The notes under the pieces are model-generated. The model was given only the letters and a program-made list of their open reading frames with translations. It was not told where the DNA came from and did no database searches. From Talpa occidentalis (Eukaryota; Chordata; Mammalia; Eulipotyphla; Talpidae): a stretch of 64,000 bases of DNA. The DNA lies in NCBI RefSeq assembly GCF_014898055.3, contig NW_026555331.1, positions 98,788,684 through 98,852,683 on the forward strand, in the 5' to 3' direction. The position numbers were made by a program, and so were the translations under genes. How positions within the stretch are numbered: the first letter of the stretch is position 1; every line of letters begins with the position of its first letter. Below are positions 1 to 11,639 of this stretch, piece by piece.

Positions 1-867
1 AACTATCCCTATTCCCAACTCACAGATCTTGCATCTAGTGAATACTGACCTCCCTCCTATTTTCTGTTCACTGAATGGCCCAGGCTCTTTGATCTGATGT
101 GCAGCTCATCTTTTCCAGTTGACCAACCCCTGTTCATCTTCAAGATCCAGGAATTCCATCATCTCTTCAATGAAAACCTACTGACATCCAATTTACTATT
201 TCTTCAGAATTCTGAAGGTAGTTAAAATAGTTTTATTATGTTTCCTGTATGTCTGCCCACTCCCTTCAAAAACTCTTATTTTCTTGTATCTTATTCATTG
301 TTCATTTTTGTACAATGTATGCTTGCATGCTTTCTCCATTTAGGTGTATCTTTTATTTTTCTTTTTAAAATTTCTATACTACAATCCAGATGGGGATGGC
401 TCAAGGTGTGTGTTAAATAAATGTTGATTAAATAAATATTCCAAAAGATAGACCTTGGAGGTATTAACTTTAGAATAAAATTAATGACTCAGTGATGTTC
501 ACTACATCCCAAGATATTTTCAGATCCAACACCACACTGGATTTAGGTTTATGAAAAAATTATGGAGAGCTAGTTTACCCCAAGACTTTTGTCACTTGGT
601 TTAAAACTTTAGGTTTCTTCTTTTCAGGCTTCTCATCAGAAAGCAGTTCACAAATACTAAGAATGTGATTTGCTATAAACCCACAAGACAGTAATCACAG
701 GGAAACCTAAGAGCTAGTGTTAACTACTTCATGGAATGTGGTGAAGTAATGAACCTGAAATGCTTGTAGGTGGGAAGTATGGCCAATGACTAATTTGATC
801 CTGTATTTGCTCAGTCTCATATTTAAGTTGTCTCTACAATGGTGTGAACAAGAGTCTCCTGAATAAA

Positions 868-1020
868 TAATTCTTCCCCAGAATTTCTCCCTTAGTGAAG
901 GCCAGTCAAATCCCTGAAGAAACTGCATGTGTGCACACACTTGCTCAATGAAATGCTGATGCTTTCTTCTTGTACACTGATACTGAGAACTTTTTTAGAA
1001 ACATACAAACTAGAATTGAC
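868..1020 (+). repeat. Diverged direct repeat, copy A
   Basis: Matches copy B (1260-1380) over a core of TTGCTCAATGAAATG, then GAACTTTTTT, GAAAC and AACTAG, with a similar CCC-rich stretch upstream. Copy A carries about 28 extra bases in the middle. The spacing is about 390 bp. No known family recognised; could be remnants of one old repeat inserted twice or a local duplication. Confidence 0.4.
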
Positions 1021-1259
1021 ACTTTCAATTCTCACCACACAATAGCTTCTCTTATAACCCCCTATCATGACATTTTTAGTAGAGAGTGAGTCAAATATCC
1101 TGACCACCTACTCTATGACATTTCCAGAAGAGAGATCGAGGCTTGCCCTATATAATATGCTCCAGCTGGTAAATCTCATCAAGAAAGGCACTCCTACAGC
1201 TGATATATATGGTCATATCCCATACCTCAAGACCTTGTATTAGCAGGAAAGCTCAGTAC

Positions 1260-1380
1260 AAATTATTCTCCCTGGGGAATTTTTTCCCTAATCAAGTTCT
1301 GTCAGTTCCCAGGGGAGCAGTTTGTATATTTGCTCAATGAAATGTTGGAACTTTTTTGGAAACCTATCAACTAGTACTGA
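1260..1380 (+). repeat. Diverged direct repeat, copy B
   Basis: Partner of 868-1020. The shared order of short blocks (TTGCTCAATGAAATG, GAACTTTTTT, GAAAC, AACTAG) is unlikely by chance. Identity is too low for a recent duplication. Confidence 0.4.
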
Positions 1381-2762
1381 CCTTATAAGTACTGAGTTCC
1401 TTTTTGGCTCTGAGTTCATCTCTGGAGTTCTAAAAGAAGGAACATACTTTCTTCATTTCTTCAAAAAGCATCTGACTATATGATTAAGTAGGGGTAGGCT
1501 AAATAGATTGTTTTTCGAAAGAAAATGTATTCAATGAACATATATTTAGACCTTTACTGATTACATTCATGAACATGAAAATACTCAGAATAATACTGAG
1601 TGATGCCAATAATACCCTTCCTGCTCTAAAATTATAATATATTTCCTCCTATACTGATAATTATGGCAACTAATAATACCATCATTATCTGGAAATGTCA
1701 TGTGGGCACACTGTTAATCTGTCCCCATTATTGTTTTAGCTCTGACATGGCTATAGAGTCATCACTCCCTCCTCAGTTCATGGCCTCATCACTAACCTGT
1801 CTCACTATTATTCCCCCACTGAACCCAGATAAGACCCATGAATCTTCTTCAGTTGAATACTTTTGGTAGCCATGACCCAGAAAACAGATCCAGTATGTGA
1901 GATTTTTTAAAAGTCTATCTAATATTTCCCTTTCCTTTAAATAGAGAACACAGAACATAAAAAATGAGATCAGGTCAGATATATACAGTCTATGTACATA
2001 CACTTTGATCAAACAAAACAAATAAACCAGCAAATAAAAACACAAAGCAGAAGGGGGTAAATCCCTTAACATTGGTTTTGGCAATGACTTTTTGGGGTAT
2101 GACACCAAAACAAAAATACCAAAAGCAAAAATAAACATGCAGTACTACATTAAACTAAAAAGCTTCCACACAGCAAAGGAAACCATCAACAAAATAAAAT
2201 AGGACCTACAAAACAGGAGAAAATATTTACAAACTGCATATCTGATAAGGACTAACATCCAAAATGAGCAAAAAGTTCATACAATCCAAAATAATAAAAA
2301 TAGAAGATAATAAAAATAGAATATAAACCAATAAACATGGGCAAAGCATGTGAATATACATTTTTCCAAAGAAGACATACAAATGACGAACAAGTACATG
2401 TAAGAGGCACTCAACATAGCTTATCACCAGGGAAGAGAAAATCAAAACCACAATAAGATACCACCTCACACCTATTAGGATGTCTATTTATCAGAAATAC
2501 AAATGATAGCAAATGCTGGTGAGGATGTGGGGAAAGGCATATAACCTGGTGTATCCCCTATAGAAAAAAGTATGGAGGTTTATCAAGAAACTAAAAATAG
2601 AACTATGATATGACCTAGCAATCCTACTTCTGGTTATATATCCAAAGAAAATAAAACCATCATCAAAGAGATATCTATATTCCATGTTCATTGCAGCATA
2701 TGCACAATAGTATGAAAGCAACCTAAATGTTTGTCAAAAGATGAATGGATAAAGACAATGTG

Positions 2763-2836
2763 ATACACACATGCATGTGTTCATGCACTCATGAGCACAT
2801 GCGTGTGTGCGCACACGCACTCACACACAAATATTA
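2763..2836. repeat. CA/TG-rich low-complexity tract
   Basis: Alternating ACACATGCATGTG and GTGTGTGCGCACAC-type purine-pyrimidine sequence inside the old L1. It may adopt Z-DNA-like structure, which is an inference from composition only. Confidence 0.6.
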
Positions 2837-3240
2837 TTCAGCCTTGAAAAAGAAGAAATTTCACTTGCAACAACATTGACGAATCTAGAGGGTATTATGC
2901 TAAGTGAAATAAGCCAGACTAAGAAACATTAATGTTTCATGATGTCACTTACATGTGGAATCTTAAAAAAAAAAAAAAAAACTCATAGAAAGAGTAGATG
3001 ATGGTTGCAAGGGGCTGGAGGTTAGGGAAAATAAGGAAAGGTTGGTAAAGGGTACAGATTTTCAGTTCTAGAGGAATAAAATCAGGATCTAATGTATAAC
3101 ATGGTGATTATAGTTGGTAACACTGTATTATGGCACTGAAATTTCTGAGAGTAGAACTTAAGTGTTCTTACAAAAAAAGAGATAAATATGAGATGACTAA
3201 TGTGTGATGAATTTGCTGATGGGAATCCTTTCACAACTCA

Positions 3241-3246
<6 letters not shown>

Positions 3247-3274
<28 letters not shown>
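3247..3274. repeat. (TG)14 microsatellite
   Basis: Uninterrupted TG dinucleotides within the 3' UTR of the old L1. Likely length-polymorphic. Confidence 0.9.
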
Positions 3275-3359
3275 ATCAAGTCTTCACAGTATACAATTTA
3301 TTAAAATTTTATATTATAATCACATTTGCCAATTAAGCCACAATAAGCTGAAAAAAAAA

Positions 3360-4234
3360 TCACACACAAAAAAAGCAGAAATAACAGGACTTGAATGGAG
3401 CCTTATCAAAGGAATTAATAAATTTAAAGGAAACCTGTCTTTAAAAGATAAGGGAAGAAGATAAAACAGAAGAGAGTAAAATTAATTTGCTGATTACGAT
3501 ACACCATAATCTACCAAAGAATGAAAATGATTACAGAATTGCTACTCTTAGAGAAGTGATCTCTGTGGAGAGACAAGAATAGTTTACTAGGTTTTACCAA
3601 AACACAAATGAATCATTCTCCTAAATCATCTCATCCCTGTGATCTGATTCCGCAGCCAGCAACAAGCAACTTTCTAACTAGTTTCTCAGTTCTAATATTG
3701 GTAAAAGTTTTCCCTGGAAGGTTGAAATCAAAATCCATAAACTAGAAATAGATATCTTCCATTTTAAACTAAAAAATTGGCAATTTTTTTCTTAAATTAA
3801 CATTAGTATCAAACTGAATCCATCTTGAATTTTCCCCTTTTAAACATAAATATGAATCAATACATTGACAACTTGGTTTATACTCAGTCTCTTCTGAGTT
3901 TAGTGATACATTTATTTTCCCAAATATTTCCAGTCCTATCCTGGCCCTATGCTATTGGATGAGGTCATGTAACAATGATGCAGTCTTAAGTGGAAGCAAT
4001 GTGTCATTTCTGGGCCATAGCATTTAGTTGCAAAATGCAAGACTTTCCAGATCTCTCATTTCCCTAGGGTTGGTGTTTCTCTTGTGGCATCTGCAACTGT
4101 TGCCACAGCTTTAACATTTTTATAATTATGCAATACTGGTCATTATCATGAGCAAAAATACTTTAGGGTCCACTGAATTCTGAAAGTTATTGACGTGTAT
4201 ACAGAAATACACTGTTGAGTCTGGGAATGAAAAA
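3360..4234. other. No recognised feature
   Basis: AT-rich sequence with no convincing frame or young repeat. The part around 3930-4110 has the look of an old LTR or DNA-transposon remnant, but I cannot assign it. Confidence 0.4.
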
Positions 4235-4400
4235 AAAAAATGACCAAGCACTTTGCACAAGTTATTTCACTTAATCCCGAAAACCACTCTACAAATTAGA
4301 TTTTGTTTTCATCTGACACATGATAAAACAGTCAATGTGATTTCAAAAACAACTCTAGATCTATTGAGCTAATCAACAGATTGATGGAGTAGATGGAGAT
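4235..4400 (-). repeat. MIR SINE fragment (antisense)
   Basis: Reads as the reverse complement of the MIR core: GCACTTTGCACAAGTTATTT, then TTAATCCCGAAAACCACTCT, then a degenerate ATTTT-CATCTGACACATGATAAAACAG block corresponding to the MIR 'TCATCTGTAAAATGGG' region. MIR is an ancient tRNA-derived SINE spread through all mammals. Confidence 0.6.
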
Positions 4401-5286
4401 ATTACAAGACTATAAAAGCAAAAACAACACTCCTAATGTTTGAGATTGTCATTTAATTCAAATACACATTTTAAATCTTTCCCTGTGTTGTGGTCCAGTT
4501 TGTTCCTAACAATGTACCTGCATTTAGTAATAGCCAAAGATTTTCTTTCTAATTTGAAGTTTTTTAACTTCAAAGTCTTTCTAACATGAAGTGAGCTACG
4601 AAAAGCAAACAATTTGTTAGATGTTGAAGGAAGAAATGTTCTGTGGCCAAGAACCTAATTGACTTGCTCTATATATTGTATAGGAATTTTAAAACATGAA
4701 TTCTGTGAAGTCTCTTTTTAAAGCACAAGGTCTGGATTTGCAAACCAGTTTTTAGACCGTTTCTGAAGAGTAGTCTACCAGAAAAACAAATTCCAGATAA
4801 TGTATTTTCACCTATATTTATATTTCTCTGCATCTGCCTGAATTCATGAATGTCTGTTGTTGTTTATGACAATGGGTTAAAATATGACAGAATGGTTTAA
4901 AAAATATGCATTTAAACATGTGCTGTACAAATGTGCTAGATTAAAATGGGTTACTTATGATCTAATAGAACTGCCTTTACGTTATTTGAATTTTCCCCCA
5001 TTACATGTTTCTATTATTATATTAAAATTGTTTTCTGATTGCTTTCCTACTCCCATTTTATTCAGTAATTTTCATAAAACCTCTGTAAAGTAAGTTAAAA
5101 TAAAATGTTATTACTTTTTTGTGGATATGAAAAATAGAAACCTAATAGAGCAAAAGATAATAAACTTACCAAACAGTTCAAGGACAATCATTCTACTACG
5201 TATGATCACATAGCATTCTGATCATTTTGTATTACCAAAATATAAAATGGCTGGTCAAGGCCATAACCCACTGTTTTATCATTAAG
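4401..5286. other. No recognised feature
   Basis: AT-rich unique-looking sequence. The 69-residue frame at 4884-5093 has no recognisable domain and no coding signature, so I do not call a gene. Confidence 0.4.
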
Positions 5287-5300
5287 AAGTGACTGTGTTG

Positions 5301-5540
5301 GGCCTCCCCGGTGGCGCAGCGGTTGAGCGCTGGGTTGCGAAGCTGCTGCGGCCTCTGCAGCGCTGGTTCGATCCCTGGCTGCTCCCCGGCCAATGGAGGA
5401 GGGTCCCACACGGCGCGCAGCCCTCTCCTGCTGCCCGCTGCTCCCCTCAGCAGTGTGCTTCGGTCCTTCTGCCTGCTCTGCTCCCCGCTCTGGTGAATTC
5501 TCTCACCCTCCTGCACTTCTGACTGTACCCAGTGCTTGTA

Positions 5541-5579
<39 letters not shown>

Positions 5580-5593
5580 ATCTTAAAAAAAAA
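5301..5593 (+). mobile_element. tRNA-derived SINE, subfamily A, with 14-bp TSD
   Basis: Full-length copy. The head has box-A-like GTGGCGCAGCGGTTGAGCGC and box B GGTTCGATCCC at about 5365. The body contains the CTCCCCTCAGCAGTGT motif, and the tail is (AAAT)n then TCTT and poly(A). The TSD AAGTGACTGTGTTG is perfect at 5287-5300 and 5594-5607. Insertion depends on L1 enzymes in trans (known for tail-A SINEs). The frames crossing it are not genes. Confidence 0.9.
5540..5582. repeat. (AAAT)n tail microsatellite of SINE
   Basis: About ten AAAT units in the SINE tail, the longest such run on the plus strand here. Probably unstable in length. Confidence 0.85.
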
Positions 5594-5792
5594 AAGTGAC
5601 TGTGTTGTTTGTGATTTCCTTTTAGATCTTTTTCTTCCACTAAGTTCTAAGAAATAATAAATATTAAAATTTTAAATGCAGGATTCAATAAGCAGAGTGG
5701 GTTATTTTCATCAATATCAATTTTGTGCAAGCACTATACCAAATCAACAAAAAACTAAGAGATGGATCCTTTCCTCCAGACAAAAGAAGTGA

Positions 5793-5950
5793 ACGGTAGT
5801 ATAATTTGATGGTTATGATATATAACTGTGGGGTAATGCATATTTGATGTGGGATTCTAACTCAAGCACTTGATGGCAGAGTAATTTTGGACCAGACCCT
5901 CCTGAGTCTCAAATTTCTCACCTGTAAAATGAGAACAACAAAATCAGAAC
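5793..5950 (+). repeat. MIR SINE fragment (sense)
   Basis: Sense MIR order: GTGGGATTCTAACTCAA near 5850, then CTCAAATTTCTCACCTGTAA and AATGAGAACAAC near 5908-5940, matching the 'TCATCTGTAAAATGGG' core. Diverged. Confidence 0.55.
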
Positions 5951-6039
5951 AATTTCTCCTTGTGGGAGTAAGTGTTATTGTCTGTAACACCTCGGATATA
6001 GTAGGAGAGGAAAAAAATGTCTACATGGATAAGTCTGTG

Positions 6040-6228
6040 GACATGGGAAACCTACCGTATTGGTTCTCACCCTGGCTTTCTCACTTACTAGTCCTTAAAA
6101 AAAATATTTTATCCTAAGATACATCACTTGCCAAATAGGGATGATAAGAATAGTATATATTCCATAAATTATTATAAAAATAATAGAGATAATGAATATA
6201 AAACACTTAGCACAGTGCCTCTCTGTAA
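6040..6228 (+). repeat. MIR SINE fragment (sense)
   Basis: Second sense MIR-like copy. It contains CTCACTTACTAG, a degenerate core, CCAAATAGGGATGATAAGAA, then AAACACTTAGCACAGTGCCT, which is the diagnostic MIR 3' block. Confidence 0.65.
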
Positions 6229-6234
6229 TATAAT

Positions 6235-6635
6235 AGTTTGCTAAATTTTATTGCCACAATAAAATTTCACAGACTGGTGGCTTAAACAGCTGGAATTTAT
6301 TTTGTCACAGTTCTGGAGTCTTGAATTCTAAAGTCAAGGTGCTGACAGGTTTGGCTTATCCCGAGGCCTCTTTCCCTGTCTTGTAGATGGCAGAGTCTTC
6401 TCCCTATATCTTCTCCCTGTGTCTTTTTTTTGTGCCTGTACCCTAATCTTCTTTTTCTATAAGGACATCAGTCACAGTGGATTAAAGCCCACCCCCCAAC
6501 AATTCTATTTAACTTTAAATACCTCTTTAAAAGTATCCTATCTCCAAGTACAGTCACATTCTGAGGTACTAGGGCATAGAACGTCAACGATGTGATTGGA
6601 GGTGAGGCTATAAAATTCAGTTCATAAAACAAAAT
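6235..6635 (-). repeat. MaLR-type (MLT1-like) LTR, antisense
   Basis: Reads as the reverse complement of a MaLR LTR. Landmarks in order are GACTGGTGGCTTAAACAGC, TTTGTCACAGTTCTGGAG, a CAAGGTGCTGACAGG block, CTATAAGGACATCAGTCACA, and AAGTACAGTCACATTCTGAG, ending in ATTCAGTTCATAAAAC. MaLR are ancient non-autonomous ERVL-related elements with no coding capacity in the LTR. The exact subfamily is uncertain. Confidence 0.65.
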
Positions 6636-6639
6636 TATA

Positions 6640-8355
6640 AGGAACAGTAATAAATGCTAGCTATCACTGTTGTTGTCATTTTATTAGAATAGTTGATTAA
6701 ATTATTAATCTCAAAGGCAGTAAGGCATTAATACTGATTTAACAATAGACTGTTGTTTTATGTTATTTCACAAAAAGAAGCATTTGAATCACGATAATGT
6801 TTAAATAGTATTATCTGCCATATCATGTGACTCAGGAGAATTGTAAATGCAAGTTTCTGGTAGTTCCCACATTGGTTAAAATACTAATGGGGTCAATGTC
6901 AAATGTTTATTCCATATTTTGGCCAACGGCTTCATTTTTTCAGTGATTGCAGAATGTACTCCAACCCTGATCAGTCCCATCACAAATAAAGACCATTGTT
7001 TCATAGAGGGAATAGGCACGAGGGTGTGCAAGGATCAGCAGAAATATAGTGGCATGACCAGAAAAACAACCCAAAGTGCATGCCCTCCCTCTAAATTAAT
7101 AAGTAATTTCTTATCAGATTTTTTACAGTGAAATGCAAAAATGCTTAAAAAATGGCAATTGTTCCCTCAAGGAGCAATGAGTAAAAAAAATGAGATTTTA
7201 GTTTGATTTTCTCTTTAAAGCACTCAAGCTAGTAAAATGAAATTATTGGCATCTCTAGAAATACGCAATGGCCACTCACATACTTTACTCTCTCACAATT
7301 TCCTTAGAAGATATTGAAACAACGTGCCCTAAAGATTAAGGGGAGGAAAGGTTCAATTATATTTTCAGATATGAATACACTTAATTTATTTTCTAATAAA
7401 CCTCAAGAATCCAGCTCCATTTTGAAAATTACTTGCTATATGATAGAAACAGTTAATAGACTTAATATCTTTTCAAAAGACTAACTCAGGGTTCTCTGAT
7501 TACCATAATTTGCAGTCACTATCATTTACATGAAACTGTAGATGATGAAGTGAAGAAAATTAAAACAAAATGATTCTCTTCCTTTTCCATTAAAAAGTGT
7601 TTAAATGTATCCATACATTTCACCATGAAGCCATGTTAAATCAAAATAAAATTACTGCCTGTAAAACATTACCTAATGAAATGATCCTGACTTGATTCTG
7701 CCACTAATAGAAAATAACTGAGAGAAATTTGTGCAGGCTACAGTTTTACGGAATGGTATATATTTTTTGCTTTTGTCTTATAGTCAATACTTAAGGATTT
7801 CCAAATTTAAGATTTGGATCATTAAACAGAATTTTTTGTGGTATGACTGTCCTCTTGCCAAAAGAAAAAAATCACTAAGGCAAAGAAAAGCATGTGCTCT
7901 AAGAGCCTCCTGCACTCAAAATCTAATTGAGATACATAGAAACAGTCACCAGACTTCATAGTGAGAACAGTAACCTTCAGGGATGGTTGCAAGCTTACAT
8001 AGCTCTGCAATACATCCAGCCCCAAATGATAATGCAATCTTCCAAGCTGGACAGGTCTATCAGAGACTAGAAAATAATTAAGATATAACCAATTTCATAT
8101 TAAGGGAGTGATGCCTAGTAAGAGAGTGGAAATCTAGGCAAATTGCAATTACTTCAAATTATTAAAGCAACAAATATGAATATAAACACCAAGAAAATGC
8201 ATTTTAACTATAAAGTTAGTTATAGCCCTCCCCAGTGATATGTTTTCAGTATAATATACAGAATTGTGTAAATACTTTTTAAAAATCTGTCAATGCTTTA
8301 AAGAGAAATAATATGTTTGTTACAAGCAGGTAATAAAGAGATTAGAGAGATTAGT
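6640..8355. other. No recognised feature
   Basis: AT-rich sequence without a convincing gene or repeat. Frames at 6919-7131 and 7731-7961 show no domain or splice context. Confidence 0.4.
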
Positions 8356-8357
8356 TA

Positions 8358-8430
8358 ATTAAAACCACTTTTGGTTAATGGCAAGGCAAGGATTTGAACT
8401 CTGGTCTGTATGACTCCCCAAGCCTGTGCT
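8358..8430 (-). repeat. MIR SINE fragment (antisense)
   Basis: AAGGATTTGAACTCTGGTCT followed by TGACTCCCCAAGCCTGTGCT is the reverse complement of the MIR tRNA-derived head. Only the head portion is clear. Confidence 0.65.
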
Positions 8431-8977
8431 GTTTTTGCCATGTTAAGATGACAACGCTAATTTTACATGCAATTTTCTTAAGAGACAAGAGGAAAATAGA
8501 CAGGTTTGAAAAATCAGTGTTGCAACTGAGCTCTGCTTTAGTATACAGGTTTAGTTGTGCATACATTTGATAACTTTAAACAAAACTATAATCATAAAAT
8601 ACATATTTCAAAAGGGTATTTTTACAGCAAAACTAGCATTTTGCTGGTTCCATTCAACACTTTATTCATTTATACTTTACTAATACCCATTTCTGACATG
8701 CAAAGATTTTTATTTTTAAAGACATTGCAAAGAAAACTTGAATATGTACTCCATAAATTTATTTCTTATTCAGAATCACAAATTTGTTTCAGAGCATTCT
8801 CCTCTTCCTCTTTTGTTCACACCCACATTTGTTCTACCTTTTTTTTATTTTGATAGCTCTATTATAATGCATTATCAGACATAAAGTAGCTAGAAGAAAA
8901 AGGGCCTAATGCCATTTCATATCCAGCTACTACATGGCTTTGGTCTGCATCTATTTTGAGCACATACACTTGCGTTT
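8431..8977. other. No recognised feature
   Basis: AT-rich sequence; the 98-residue frame at 8557-8853 is low-complexity and unlike known domains. I see no promoter or splice support for it. Confidence 0.4.
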
Positions 8978-8994
8978 TAAATTTTAAAAATTGA

Positions 8995-9327
8995 GGGCCT
9001 CCCCGGTGGCGCAGCGGTTGAGCGCTGGGTTGCAAAGCTGCCCGCAGCCTCCGCAGCCTCTGCAGCACCAGTTCGATCCCCGGCTGCTCCCCGGCCACCA
9101 GAGGAGGGTCCCACATGGTGCGCAGACCTCTCCTGCCGCCCGCTGCTCCCCTCAGCAGTGTACTTCGGTCCTTCTGCCTGCTCTGCTCCCCACTCTGGCT
9201 CTGGTGAATTCTCTCACCCTCCCGCGCTTCTGACTGTACCCAGTACATGTATAAACAAAACAAACAAACAAACAAATAAATAAATAAAATATGCCTCTAT
9301 AAAAAAAATTAAAAAATTAAAAAAAAA
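8995..9327 (+). mobile_element. tRNA-derived SINE, subfamily A, with 19-bp TSD and extended tail
   Basis: Full head (GTGGCGCAGCGGTTGAGCGC at about 9007, box B GTTCGATCCC at about 9071), body and tail. The TSD TAAATTTTAAAAATTGAGG is perfect at 8978-8996 and 9328-9346. The tail runs through AAAC and AAAT units, then a short non-A stretch (ATATGCCTCTAT) and more A-rich sequence before the TSD. That stretch is not in the other copies, suggesting a short read-through 3' extension. Confidence 0.9.
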
Positions 9328-9346
9328 TAAATTTTAAAAATTGAGG

Positions 9347-9834
9347 AAATAATGATTATTTTCAAGTTATAGATAAACCAGAATTTAATTACTTTTTTAA
9401 AAAAAGAATGTGCTAGCTAAAGAATGCGTAAGATTTTAAGTAGATGTAATTTTTAAAACCTATAATGCACTCTCTATAATCAAAAACAACACTAACAGAA
9501 ATAACTAGGTTAAAGGAGGGATTATGCTAGAACACAGAAATATAGTTCTGAAGTTTAAATAAATTAAATTAATCCAAGAATGTACTTAATAAATTAGAAT
9601 TATTATCTAATAAGAGATATTCCCATTCCATCCTATATATATTGCAACGGTACAAGGAAAATCACTTTGGAATTAAAAGTTACCAGAAATTTTCAGAATA
9701 TCTATCTACCTCATTTTCTAAAATTCCTAAGGAAATTTTCATTCCAGATATAAAGAAGTTGTCAATGAACTTTTATACTAAAACAAAAAATACAAGAAAT
9801 CAGACATGTAGACCAATGAAATGAATAAAGAACC
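9347..9834. other. No recognised feature
   Basis: AT-rich sequence with no supported gene. The small frame at 9642-9824 looks like a chance frame in A-rich DNA. Confidence 0.4.
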
Positions 9835-9935
9835 CTGACTTCCAGCCTCCAGAACAGTGAGAAAATAAATTTCTGTAGTTTAAACCACTCAGTCTATGGT
9901 GTTCTGTTACAGCAGCCTGAGGTATTATACGTGAC
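9835..9935 (+). repeat. 3' end of a MaLR-type LTR (sense)
   Basis: CTTCCAGCCTCCAGAACAGTG, AAATAAATTTCTGTAGTTTA, AACCACTCAGTCTATGGTGT and TTACAGCAGCCTGAG in this order are the conserved 3' end of MLT1-like LTRs. The 5' part is absent, and an old L1 starts directly after it. Confidence 0.75.
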
Positions 9936-9939
9936 ATGA

Positions 9940-11610
9940 CGAAAGGATAGTCTCTTCAACAAATGGTATAAGAAAACTGGATATCCACATGCAAACGAAT
10001 GACATTGTATGTTTGCATTACACCACATTAAAAAAAAATAGTGCAATGGTGGCAGTACCTGAGTGGGGGACTCCATACTTCAAAAATATCAACAATAATG
10101 TAAGCTAGGGCCTCCCCTGGTGGCACAGGTGGTTGAGCGCCATGCTGTGAAGCTGTCTGCAGCTTCTATAGCACAAGTTCGTTCCCGGCCAGCTGGCGAG
10201 GGTCCCACATGGCCCGGCAGACCTCTCCTGTCGCACCCTCTGCTCCCCTCAGCAGTGTATTTCGTCAGTCTGCCTGTTCTGTTCCCCGCTCTGTCTCTGG
10301 TGAATCCTCTCACCCTCCTGCGCATCTGGCCTGTACCCCGGTTCTTGTATAAATAAATAAATAAAATCTTTAAAAAAAATGTAAACTAATGTTATCTCAG
10401 TAAAAAAATAAGTTAAAAGAAATTGTTGCAAAATGGGTCAAAGACCTAAACAAAAAACCTGAAACTATATAACTCTTAGTAGAAAATATAGGAAAAAGGT
10501 TTCATGACATTGGATTTGGCAAGGATATCCTGGATATGACACCAAAAGCATAGGCAACAAAAGGAAAACAGATAAGTTGTACTGTATCAAACTTCTGTTC
10601 ATCAGAAGACATAATCAGAGTGAAAAGGTATCCTACAGAATGAGAGAAAATATTTGGAAGTCATATATTTGACAAAGAAAATATCAAGTACTTATATATT
10701 ACTCTTAAAATGCTACAACAACAAAAAAACCCCACAATTTTAAAAGGGATTTGAATAGGTATCTTCCAAAGATGATATACAATGGCCAACAAACATATGG
10801 AAAGAGGTCTTCCATCACTAATCATTTTGGAAATGCAGATCAAAATTATACTATGGTATCACTTCACACCTACTATGATGACTGCTCCCCCCACCAAAAA
10901 AAAAAAAACCACAAAAAATAACAAATATTGACAAGATTGTTCAAAAACTGGAACCCTTATGAACTACTAAAGGGAACGCAAAATGGTACAACTGCTATGG
11001 AGTATAGTAATAGAGGCTATACAAAAGTTAAAAATAGAATTATTATATAATCTAACAATTCTACTTCTGAGTATATATTAAAAAGAGTTAAAAACAGAAT
11101 CCTGAAGAAATATTTGCACACCCATGTTCATAGCAGCACTATTCAGAATACTCAAGGAGTGAAAGCGACCCAAGTGTCTCTGACAGGTGAACAGATAAAT
11201 ATAATGTGGCCCATGTACACCATGGAATATTATACAGTCTTTTAGAAAGGTAAATTCTGATATATATTACAAGATGGATGAATCTTTAGGACATTATGGG
11301 TAAGTGAAATAAGTCAGTCATAAAAGACAAATATTGTATAATTCTGTTTAAATGAGCTCTCTCGAGTAGTCAAATTAATAAAGACAGAAAAATAGAAAGT
11401 TAACAGGAATTGGGGGAGAAGGAAAGGAAGACTTACTGTTTAATGGATACAGCTTCTGTTTAGCAAGGTAAAAAGGTTTTGGAAATTAATTTCATCACAA
11501 TGAGAATATACTTAACATTATTGAATTATATACTTAGAAAGGTTAAGATGGTAAATTTTATGTTATACATTTTTATCACATTAATAATACAAGAAATACA
11601 CAATATTCTT
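9940..11610 (+). mobile_element. Old L1 3' portion, split by a SINE
   Basis: Degenerate L1 ORF2 C-terminus in sense: CAACAAATGGTATAAGAAAA near 9958, AATGGGTCAAAGACCTAAAC near 10431, an NTLSKRYHLTP-like block near 10850, and TGGCCCATGTACACCATGGA near 11206. The end is a 3' UTR-like stretch with GGTTAAGATGGTAAATTTTA near 11540. A SINE (10108-10378) interrupts it, and deleting the SINE plus one TSD rejoins the L1. Many stops and indels; an old L1M-type copy. Confidence 0.75.
10108..10377 (+). mobile_element. tRNA-derived SINE, intermediate subfamily, nested in L1
   Basis: The head reads GGTGGCACAGGTGGTTGAGC with a degenerate box B (GTTCGTTCCCGG). The body has CTCCCCTCAGCAGTGTATTT and the 3' end TCTGGCCTGTACCCCGG. 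TSD AATGTAAGCTA (10097-10107) versus AATGTAAACTA (10378-10388), one mismatch. The head and end differ from subfamily A. Confidence 0.85.
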
Positions 11611-11639
11611 TCAAAGAATAAAGTTAATATCTGCCTTAA

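Larger units (their letters stand above)
1..2055. other. No recognised gene; old unique-looking sequence
   Basis: I see no convincing gene, exon or young repeat here. Short open frames lack any family resemblance. The only internal structure is a diverged direct repeat (868-1020 and 1260-1380), listed separately. The stretch near 400-440 ends in AATAAATG-type sequence, as many old repeats do, but I cannot name a family. Confidence 0.5.
2060..3352 (+). mobile_element. Old L1 3' half (ORF2 C-terminus plus 3' UTR), decayed
   Basis: The order of sense-strand landmarks is that of L1 ORF2 C-terminus: the KKLLHSKET-like stretch near 2155, the reading block around the AIREMQIK-like segment near 2440, NAGEDVG-like near 2513, and a NKWIK-like stretch near 2745. 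It ends in a noncoding 3' UTR typical of old mammalian L1s (GATGGTTGCAAGGGGCTGG at about 3000, then AACATGGTGATTATAG, then an A-rich end near 3350). Many stops and indels show long decay. A GT/CA microsatellite has grown inside it. Old L1M-type family is my best placement. Confidence 0.8.

Noticed and set aside
5301..5375. Possible tRNA genes in SINE heads
   Set aside because: Box A and box B are present, but the heads are part of tailed SINEs with TSDs and do not fold convincingly into a tRNA cloverleaf.
5289..5522. Open frames of 60-137 residues over SINE bodies, on both strands (also at 8862-9275, 10089-10356, 36020-36244, 37282-37606, 40593-40844, 45012-45299 and others)
   Set aside because: The same frames recur in every SINE copy and arise from the GC-rich SINE body. 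No protein family matches and they have no gene structure.
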